From Aquamicrobium sp. (GTDB lineage: Bacteria > Pseudomonadota > Alphaproteobacteria > Rhizobiales > Rhizobiaceae): a stretch of DNA of 5,881 nucleotides. The stretch spans positions 1 through 5,881 of the forward strand of contig JACZJD010000198.1 in the NCBI GenBank assembly GCA_014860725.1, written 5' to 3'. The translations under genes were made by a program, and so were the position numbers. This document shows, piece by piece, positions 1 through 5,881 of this stretch (within the stretch, counting starts at the first letter, position 1; every line of letters starts with the position of its first letter). A model generated the notes under the pieces. That model had not been told where the DNA came from. It saw only the letters and a list, made by a program, of their open reading frames with translations, and made no database searches.

Positions 1-1046
1 CACGGACACGGATTGGCGGCCAGGATCAATTGGAAACGCGCGGGATAGACGGCCACCCCGTCGCGCCGCGGCACCTTGACCACCCCCTCCTCGACCGGTT
101 GGCGCAGGGAATCGAGGACTTTCGGGCCCATCCCGGCGCACTCGTCGAGGAACAGCACCCCGTGATGGGCGAGCGACGCCTCGCCGGGACGCACGCGCGA
201 GCCGCCGCCGACCAGCGCCGCCATGGTCGCCGAATGATGCGGCGCGCGGAACGGCCGCCGGTCCGAAGGCCTGCCGCCGGCGATCTCGCCGGCCAGCGAG
301 GCGACCATCGACACTTCGAGCAGTTCCCGCGGCGCGAGCTTCGGCAGGATCGAGGGCAGGCGCTGCGCCAGCATCGACTTGCCGGCGCCGGGCGGGCCGA
401 CCATCAGCAGGTTGTGGCCGCCGGCCGCCGCCACCTCCAGCGCGCGCTTGGCGCCCTCCTGCCCCTTGATGTCGGCAAGGTCGGGCAGGTTGTCCGGGGT
501 TGCGTGCACCGCGGGCTCCGGCCGCGACAGCACCTGCACGCCGCGGAAATGGTTGGCGATGGCGATCAGGCTGCGCGGCGCGAGAATATCGATGCCCGAT
601 CCCGCCCATGCGGCCTCCGCCCCGACGGCGTGCGGACAGATCAGGCCCTTGCCGAGCGCGTTGGCGCCGATCGCCGCCGGCAGCGCTCCGGCCACCGGCG
701 CGGTGGTGCCGTCGAGCGCGAGCTCGCCCAGCACGACATAGCCGGCAAGCGCATCGTGCGGGATCGCGCCCAGCGCCGCCATCAGGCCGAGGGCGATCGG
801 CAGATCGTAATGGCTGCCCTCCTTCGGAAGGTCGGCCGGCGCGAGGTTCACCGTCACCCGCTTGGCCGGCATCGACAGGCCGGAGGCGTGGAGCGCCGCC
901 TGGACGCGTTCGCGGCTCTCGATCACCGCCTTGTCGGCCAGCCCGACGATCTGCATCCCGACCTTGCCGGGCGCCACCATCACCTGCACGTCGACCGGAA
1001 CGGCCTCGATGCCCTGGAATGCCACTGTCGTCACGCGTGCGATCAC
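1..1046 (-). CDS. comM: ComM/YifB-family AAA+ ATPase (Mg-chelatase-like), 3' end outside window
   Basis: The first 348 codons are visible of a protein that is usually about 510 residues. The family is hexameric: in naturally competent bacteria ComM acts as a DNA helicase promoting branch migration during integration of transformed DNA. In non-competent bacteria its role is less clear. The N-terminal ChlI/Lon-S5-like domain spans roughly residues 1-150 and begins MIARVTTVAFQGIEA, the usual family start. The AAA+ domain follows, with Walker A GPPGAGKS at residues 217-224, the family signature RPFRAPHH, and Walker B LFLDE ending at D301-E302. The Walker B is followed by CAGM where many homologues have LPEF. 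The visible end reads LAANPCP, the conserved Asn-Pro-Cys region. The start is GTG at 1046, with AGGGGG (1057-1052) five bases upstream. The window edge truncates the gene; I see no internal stop. A LexA-like box lies about 115 bases upstream. The family call is firm; a competence role in this organism is inference. Confidence 0.93.
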   Translation of the reverse strand, partial: MIARVTTVAFQGIEAVPVDVQVMVAPGKVGMQIVGLADKAVIESRERVQAALHASGLSMPAKRVTVNLAPADLPKEGSHYDLPIALGLMAALGAIPHDALAGYVVLGELALDGTTAPVAGALPAAIGANALGKGLICPHAVGAEAAWAGSGIDILAPRSLIAIANHFRGVQVLSRPEPAVHATPDNLPDLADIKGQEGAKRALEVAAAGGHNLLMVGPPGAGKSMLAQRLPSILPKLAPRELLEVSMVASLAGEIAGGRPSDRRPFRAPHHSATMAALVGGGSRVRPGEASLAHHGVLFLDECAGMGPKVLDSLRQPVEEGVVKVPRRDGVAVYPARFQLILAANPCP

Positions 1047-1131
1047 GGCTGCCCCCTGCCCTCGGCACCAGACCTTTTTCCTGCCGGCTCCCTCTCCCGG
1101 GGCCGACCCCGTCCGGAACCCTTGGCAGGCA

Positions 1132-1160
1132 GGTAAGCACGAATTTTTCGTTCCATCAAG
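1132..1160 (-). promoter_or_regulatory. Candidate comM promoter
   Basis: On the minus strand CTTGAT (1160-1155) resembles the rhizobial -35 consensus CTTGAC. After a 17-base spacer comes CTTACC (1137-1132), a poor -10 match. Transcription would begin near 1125 and give a leader of about 80 bases before the GTG at 1046. The -35 abuts the LexA-like box, a layout suited to repression. The weak -10 keeps confidence low. Confidence 0.3.
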
Positions 1161-1174
1161 AACATTTCAGGAAC
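1160..1174 (-). promoter_or_regulatory. Candidate LexA (SOS) box, GTTC-N7-GTTC
   Basis: Read on the minus strand the site is GTTCCTGAAATGTTC, an exact match to the direct-repeat operator GTTC-N7-GTTC recognised by alphaproteobacterial LexA. Its last base is the first base of the candidate comM -35 hexamer. A third half-site in opposite orientation lies at 1150-1153. The site is upstream of comM, whose predicted branch-migration or DNA-repair role fits SOS control. Assigning it to comM rather than to the divergent ligase is inference from position and orientation. Confidence 0.5.
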
Positions 1175-1380
1175 AAATAGCATGCTGAGGCTCGGGCAGG
1201 TTGTGCGGGGTTGCAAAAGCGGAACAGATGTTCGTGCGGAGGCGAAGAGGCGGAACATCCCTCCCCGGCGCCTTACGCGATGCCGCCGTGGCAGCCGTCG
1301 ATCGCCGCGGTTGCGCCGACAACGCACTGGACAAGGGCGCGCGTTCGCGCAAAGACTGCGCCCCCGCACACGCACACGCC

Positions 1381-1386
1381 AGGAGG
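1381..1386 (+). promoter_or_regulatory. Shine-Dalgarno sequence of the acyl-CoA ligase
   Basis: AGGAGG, a perfect anti-16S match, ends six bases before the ATG at 1393. It fixes the start there, although the reading frame stays open upstream to at least 1201. Confidence 0.85.
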
Positions 1387-1392
1387 AAACCG

Positions 1393-3021
<1,629 letters not shown>

Positions 3022-3033
3022 AGCATTCCCGCT

Positions 3034-3053
3034 CCGGGCGGCGCGCCGCCCGG
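3034..3053. repeat. Perfect 20-bp GC palindrome between ligase and DUF1499 genes
   Basis: CCGGGCGGCG is followed directly by its reverse complement, giving a perfect ten-base dyad made only of G and C. A flanking TTCCCG (3026-3031) can alternatively pair with CGGGAA (3051-3056). It starts 12 bases after the ligase stop codon. No T-run follows, so it is not a classical intrinsic terminator. It could be an mRNA-stabilising hairpin, an attenuator, or a dispersed palindrome. Confidence 0.55.
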
Positions 3054-3065
3054 GAACATCGAGGC

Positions 3066-3902
3066 ATGGCAGCGGTCATGGCGGCATTTCAGGAGCGGCG
3101 CGTATCGCGGATGGCCGAGTGGGCGCGCACCGTCTCGGCCTTCTCGCTGGTGCTGTTCGTCACCGCCGGCGTCGGCCATCGCTACGGGCTGGTCGAGACC
3201 GTCGCCTTCCTGTGGACGCTTGCGCTGGTGGCGGCGCTGGCCGTCCTCGGGCTTGCGCTGGCGGCGGGCGGCTTCTCGCAGCTGTGGCGCCACGGCGACA
3301 AGGCCGGCCGGGCGTCGCTCGCCGCTACGCTTCTGTCGCTCTTCGTGCTCATGCCCTATGCGGCGGGCACCTGGCTCTACATGCGGCTGCCTGCCCTGAC
3401 GGACATCTCGACCGATCTCGAAGACCCGCCGCGGTTCACGATCACCACGCGCGCCCGCACTGCCGGCATGAATCCCATCGCGCCGATCTCGAACGAGGCG
3501 GCGGCCCTTCAGATGCGCTTCTATCCGGACCTGACCGGGCGGCGCCTCGACGCGTCGGTCGATCGCGTGCTCGCCGCGCTCGCCCCGGTCATCGCGGCGC
3601 GCGGCTGGAAGGTGCGCGGCCCGCTGCCGACCACCAGCCCGGCGCCGGAAATCTCGATAGAGATGGAAGCGCCGACCATCCTGCTGCGGTTTCCCGCCGA
3701 CGCCGTCGTGCGGCTGATCGACGAGGAGGTCTCGACCTTCGTCGACATGCGCATGGCCTCGCGCTACGCCTCGCACGACCTCGGCAACAATGCGCGCCGC
3801 ATCGAGTCCTTCCTCGCCGGCCTCGCCGCCGAGCTGGAGCGCCAGTCGCTGGAGATCATCGACATCCCGCCGTCAGACGGGAATGAAGACGCCGTCGATT
3901 GA
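3066..3902 (+). CDS. DUF1499 family membrane protein
   Basis: A 278-residue protein of unknown biochemical function. Three hydrophobic segments near residues 22-38, 46-70 and 83-105 should anchor it in the inner membrane. The remainder, roughly 108-256, matches the DUF1499 pattern: it opens with LTDISTDLEDPPRF and ends with VDMRMASRYASHDLGNNARR, the family's most conserved block. The C-terminal tail is acidic. The start is uncertain. ATG codons at 3066, 3078 and 3111 are in frame and none has a well-placed Shine-Dalgarno sequence. FQERRVSRMAEWAR looks like the usual N-terminus of rhizobial homologues, so 3066 or 3078 is preferred over 3111. The last 30 bases overlap the 3' end of the convergent hydrolase gene. 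It may be co-transcribed with the ligase, but no functional link is apparent. Confidence 0.85.
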   Translation: MAAVMAAFQERRVSRMAEWARTVSAFSLVLFVTAGVGHRYGLVETVAFLWTLALVAALAVLGLALAAGGFSQLWRHGDKAGRASLAATLLSLFVLMPYAAGTWLYMRLPALTDISTDLEDPPRFTITTRARTAGMNPIAPISNEAAALQMRFYPDLTGRRLDASVDRVLAALAPVIAARGWKVRGPLPTTSPAPEISIEMEAPTILLRFPADAVVRLIDEEVSTFVDMRMASRYASHDLGNNARRIESFLAGLAAELERQSLEIIDIPPSDGNEDAVD

Positions 3903-4778
3903 GGGTTCGCCCTCGACCGCGATGATGCCGCGGCCGACGAGGTCCTCGAGATGGGCGAGGACCGACAGGCCGGCGGCACCGTGCAGCCGCGGGTCGACGT
4001 CGCGATAGATCGCGGCGACCATGTCCCTCACCGTGCGGTCGCCCGCCCTCAGCCGCTCGATGATCGCCCGCTCGCGCATCTTGCGGTGGGCCTTGAGCCC
4101 GCGCACGAAGGCGGCCGGCTGCACGACCGGGCCGCCATGGCCGGGCAGGTAGAGCGCATCCTCGCGCTCCAGCATCTTGTCGAGCGAGGCCATGTAGTCC
4201 GCCATCGCCCCGTCGGGCGGCGCGACGATGGAGGTCGACCACGCCATCACGTGGTCGGCCGAGAACAGCACATCCGTGCCTTCGAGCGCGAAGACGAGAT
4301 GGTTGGCGGCGTGGCCCGGCGTGTGGATCGCGCGCAGTGCCCAGCCGTCGCCCTCGATCAGCTCGCCGTCGGCCAGCGCCGCGTCCGGCGCGAAGGCGTC
4401 GTCGCCGCTGGCGTCGAGCGGGTTGATCTCGCCGATGCGCAGCGGCCGCGCCGGCCGGTGCGGTCCTTCCGCCAGCACGCGCGCCCCGGTTTCGGCGGCG
4501 AGCCGCGCGGCGAGCGGCGAGTGGTCGATATGGGTGTGCGAGACGAAGATGTGGCTCACCGGCCGGCCGGCGATGGCCGCCCGCAGGGCGCGCAGGTGAT
4601 TCTCGTCGAGCGGGCCCGGGTCGATGACGGCGAGCGTGTCGGTGCCGACGATGTAGCTGTTGGTGCCGTGGAAGGTGAATGCGCTCGGATTGTTGACCGT
4701 GACGCGCGCGACGCCGGGGGCGACGGGCACGGCCTCGCCATAGGCGGGTTCGAATGCGGTGTCGAAGTCGATGGCCAT
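3873..4778 (-). CDS. MBL-fold metallo-hydrolase with C-terminal winged helix (LACTB2/glyoxalase-II-like)
   Basis: A 301-residue metallo-beta-lactamase-fold protein, predicted cytoplasmic because no signal peptide is visible. Metal ligands are in place: HTHIDH (H81, H83, D85, H86), H156 in HTPGH, D175 in FSADH and H214 in LPGHGGP, so a dinuclear zinc or iron hydrolase is expected. The FTFHGTNSYIVG and VIDPGP segments before the first motif are typical of the LACTB2-like subgroup, as is the helical/winged-helix C-terminus (about 225-300). Members of this fold hydrolyse thioesters, lactones, phosphodiesters or RNA, and the substrate cannot be read here. The start at ATG 4778 gives the normal family N-terminus; the Shine-Dalgarno sequence is weak. 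The frame is open far upstream to 5534, but that part is antisense to bioY and is rejected. Its 3' end overlaps the DUF1499 gene by 30 bp. Confidence 0.9.
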   Translation of the reverse strand: MAIDFDTAFEPAYGEAVPVAPGVARVTVNNPSAFTFHGTNSYIVGTDTLAVIDPGPLDENHLRALRAAIAGRPVSHIFVSHTHIDHSPLAARLAAETGARVLAEGPHRPARPLRIGEINPLDASGDDAFAPDAALADGELIEGDGWALRAIHTPGHAANHLVFALEGTDVLFSADHVMAWSTSIVAPPDGAMADYMASLDKMLEREDALYLPGHGGPVVQPAAFVRGLKAHRKMRERAIIERLRAGDRTVRDMVAAIYRDVDPRLHGAAGLSVLAHLEDLVGRGIIAVEGEPSIDGVFIPV

Positions 4779-4820
4779 GGGCGCTACCGTCGGCTGGGGA
4801 GGGAAAAACGGCGAAACGAG

Positions 4821-4849
4821 TTGCCGCTTATCATGGAAGGCCATATAGG
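4821..4849 (+). promoter_or_regulatory. Candidate bioY promoter
   Basis: TTGCCG (4821-4826) and TATAGG (4844-4849) are separated by 17 bases and each match four of six sigma-70 consensus positions. Transcription would start near 4856, leaving a leader of about 34 bases. The site lies in the 111-bp gap shared with the divergent hydrolase gene. I see no good match to the alphaproteobacterial BioR operator TTATMKATAA in the gap; the best candidate, at 4828, matches only the first five positions and the last. Confidence 0.35.
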
Positions 4850-4879
4850 GGAAACCATCGCTTTGCTGCCTTTTCCGAT

Positions 4880-4884
4880 GGAGG
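4880..4884 (+). promoter_or_regulatory. Ribosome binding site deciding the bioY start
   Basis: GGAGG lies five bases before ATG 4890, which supports that codon over the in-frame ATG at 4878. The upstream ATG overlaps this Shine-Dalgarno sequence and has none of its own. Confidence 0.7.
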
Positions 4885-4889
4885 AGCCC

Positions 4890-5480
4890 ATGTCCGCAGC
4901 CGTCCTGTCCCGCCCGCTGGTGTCCCTTGCGTTGCCCGAGAAGGGCGTTGCCCGCTACGCCATGCTGGCGCTTCTGGCCATTTCGGGCACGCTGCTGCTC
5001 ACCCTTGCCGCCAAGACCAAGGTGGTGCTCGGCCCGGTCGATCTCTATCTCGGCAACCTCGCCGTGCTGGCGATCGCCGCCGCCTTCGGCCTGCGCCTCG
5101 GCCTCGCAACCTTCCTCCTCTATCTCGCCGAGGGCGCGATGGGCTTCCCGGTCTTCCAGTCTACCCCGGAGAAGGGCATCGGCATCGCCTACATGATGGG
5201 CACGACGGGCGGCTACCTCTTCGGCATGATCCTCGCCACGGCCCTCGTCGGCTGGGCCGCCGACCGCGGCTGGGACCGCAACCCGGTCAAGCTCTTCTCG
5301 GTCATGGTCGTCGGCGTCGCGCTTATCCTCGCCTTCGGCTTCGCCTGGCTCGCCACCCTGATCGGCGCCGAGAAGGCGTGGCAGTTCGGCGTGGTGCCGT
5401 TCATCGTGCCCGACCTCGTCAAGGCTGCGCTCGCCGCCTCGGCTGTGCCGGCCGTGTGGGCGCTGTTCGCCCGCCGCTGA
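4890..5480 (+). CDS. bioY: BioY-family transporter S component (probable biotin uptake)
   Basis: A 196-residue integral membrane protein of normal BioY length, with about six hydrophobic segments from residue 22 to the end. BioY is the substrate-binding subunit of the ECF biotin transporter BioMNY; solitary BioY proteins are common and may work alone or with a shared energising module. Family blocks seen are LYLAEGAMGFPVFQ (77-90), GIGIAYMMGTTGGYLFG (96-112) and the FIVPDLVKAALA helix (171-182). Two conserved spots look altered: residues 48-56 read GPVDLYLGN where BioY usually has a PVP-x-T-x-QT motif, and MGTTGGY replaces the common GPTGGY. Such changes could mark a divergent subgroup or a different ligand. 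No bioM, bioN or biotin synthesis gene is in the window. It is probably transcribed alone, ending at the hairpin beginning at 5522. Confidence is high for family, moderate for biotin as the substrate. Confidence 0.87.
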   Translation: MSAAVLSRPLVSLALPEKGVARYAMLALLAISGTLLLTLAAKTKVVLGPVDLYLGNLAVLAIAAAFGLRLGLATFLLYLAEGAMGFPVFQSTPEKGIGIAYMMGTTGGYLFGMILATALVGWAADRGWDRNPVKLFSVMVVGVALILAFGFAWLATLIGAEKAWQFGVVPFIVPDLVKAALAASAVPAVWALFARR

Positions 5481-5521
5481 GCGCATCACCCGCCGCTTCC
5501 ATGCGGCACGACATGAACGAC

Positions 5522-5555
5522 AATCGCCGCGCATCGCACGATGCGCGGCGATTTT
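5522..5555 (+). terminator. Intrinsic terminator after bioY
   Basis: AATCGCCGCGCATC (5522-5535) pairs perfectly with 5540-5553 around a GCAC loop, a 14-bp GC-rich stem followed by TTTT (5552-5555) and then CCTTT. It begins 42 bases after the bioY stop. The T-run is on the plus strand, so it should chiefly stop bioY transcription. Confidence 0.8.
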
Positions 5556-5595
5556 CCTTTCCGGATGCTTTCGGGGTCCGGACGCTCTCGGGGTA

Positions 5596-5620
5596 AAGCC
5601 GCCGCCGGCTCAGGCGGCTT
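5596..5620 (-). terminator. Possible weak terminator or stop-codon hairpin of the ABC gene
   Basis: On the minus strand AAGCCGCC (5620-5613) pairs with GGCGGCTT (5603-5596) around a nine-base loop. The loop begins with the TGA stop codon of the ABC-type gene. Only three T residues follow, so termination activity is uncertain. Confidence 0.35.
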
Positions 5621-5881
5621 CCGGGATCAGCCAGCCCGAGCGGATGCGCAGCCGCAGCGGCTCGCCCTGCCCGAAGCCGCCGGCAACCTGGGCATCGAAG
5701 CTCAGCGTCAGCGACGGGTCCGCATCCGGCACGGCCTCGACGCGCGTCGTGCCGCCCTTGTAGACCGCGCGCCGCACGGTCGCCTCGACGCCCGGCTCGC
5801 CGACACCCGCCGGCAGCACGTCGGAAGCCCGGCAGCAGATCACGGCGTTCGCGCGCGGGCGCTCGCCCGGCCGGCAGCGCA
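5610..5881 (-). CDS. Probable ABC transporter ATP-binding protein, C-terminal TOBE domain only
   Basis: Only the last 89 complete codons are visible; the 5' part, including any Walker motifs, lies beyond the right edge. The fragment contains ANAVICCRASDVLP, in the position where importer ATPases usually have an IRPEDIRL-like strand. It is followed by VEATVRRAVYKGGTTRVEAV, a pattern typical of the TOBE domain (G-x-V-x-x-x-x-Y-x-G-x-x-T). It ends in GEPLRLRIRSGWLIPEAA. TOBE domains cap the ATPase subunits of sugar, polyamine, iron and phosphonate-type ABC importers and help regulate transport at the inner-membrane face. The usual Arg-Pro-Glu is replaced by Arg-Ala-Ser here. The substrate cannot be told. 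The gene converges on bioY with two hairpins between them. Because the ATPase domain is not in view, the family call is moderate. Confidence 0.6.
   Translation of the reverse strand, partial: RCRPGERPRANAVICCRASDVLPAGVGEPGVEATVRRAVYKGGTTRVEAVPDADPSLTLSFDAQVAGGFGQGEPLRLRIRSGWLIPEAA

Larger units (their letters stand above)
1047..1392. other. Divergent intergenic region between comM and acyl-CoA ligase
   Basis: This 346-bp stretch separates two divergent genes, and none of its short open frames looks like a protein. The half nearest comM has a locally AT-richer patch (about 1141-1180) that stands out from the GC-rich surroundings and holds the candidate LexA box and comM promoter. The half nearest the ligase is GC-rich again and includes a GAAC-N4-GTTC palindrome (1222-1233), a short GCGCG/CGCGC inverted repeat (1339-1350) and a small CACACG duplication just before the ligase ribosome binding site. 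I could not identify a convincing sigma-70 promoter for the ligase on the plus strand. Confidence 0.6.

Noticed and set aside
30..1136. A 368-codon plus-strand open frame across the comM region
   Set aside because: The opposite strand encodes ComM with all expected motifs. The plus-strand translation is Arg/Ala/His-rich, as expected from an antisense frame.
1339..1350. GCGCG-TT-CGCGC inverted repeat before the ligase
   Set aside because: Short and made of GC alternation that is common by chance in this composition.
1201..1392. N-terminal extension of the acyl-CoA ligase to position 1201
   Set aside because: ATG 1393 has a perfect AGGAGG six bases upstream and gives the usual family N-terminus. 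The extension is Arg-rich and unlike the family.
4828..4837. Possible BioR operator upstream of bioY
   Set aside because: Only six of ten positions fit TTATMKATAA and the second half of the palindrome is absent.
4833..4844. ATGG-N4-CCAT inverted repeat inside the candidate bioY promoter
   Set aside because: Four-base arms are too short to claim as an operator, and the flanking bases do not extend the symmetry.
3951..4889. Long N-terminal extension of the BioY protein
   Set aside because: It is antisense to the hydrolase and lacks any family similarity. GGAGG before ATG 4890 marks the start.
4779..5534. Long N-terminal extension of the MBL hydrolase, antisense to bioY
   Set aside because: The normal family start coincides with ATG 4778, and the extension is low-complexity antisense translation of a recognisable membrane protein gene.

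Overview
This 5.9 kb, very GC-rich window reads as ordinary chromosome from an alphaproteobacterium, most likely a member of the Hyphomicrobiales (rhizobia and relatives). The clues are strongly GC-biased third codon positions, a GTTC-N7-GTTC LexA-type box, an AlkK/DmdB-type acyl-CoA ligase, a small DUF1499 membrane protein and a rhizobial-style solitary BioY. The order and genus are inferences; no rRNA or other phylogenetic marker is present. I see no mobile element, CRISPR array, tRNA or rRNA gene.

Layout. (1) Positions 1-1046, minus strand: the N-terminal two thirds of a ComM/YifB-type AAA+ ATPase, cut by the left window edge. (2) Positions 1047-1392: a 346-bp divergent intergenic region. 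It holds a candidate LexA (SOS) box lying against a possible comM promoter, and a second GAAC/GTTC palindrome. (3) Positions 1393-3021, plus strand: a complete 542-residue acyl-CoA ligase with a strong Shine-Dalgarno sequence. (4) After a 44-bp gap containing a perfect 20-bp GC palindrome, positions 3066-3902, plus strand: a DUF1499 membrane protein. (5) Positions 3873-4778, minus strand: a metallo-beta-lactamase-fold hydrolase whose 3' end overlaps the DUF1499 gene tail-to-tail by 30 bp. (6) A 111-bp divergent intergenic region, then positions 4890-5480, plus strand: a BioY-family transporter, followed by a good intrinsic terminator. (7) Positions 5610-5881, minus strand: the C-terminal end of what is probably an ABC transporter ATPase with a TOBE domain, cut by the right edge.

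The genes do not form one pathway. Acyl-CoA ligase and DUF1499 could be co-transcribed; every other neighbouring pair changes strand. The two points most worth following are the candidate SOS control of comM and the altered substrate-site motifs of the BioY protein. I found no convincing undescribed multi-gene system.
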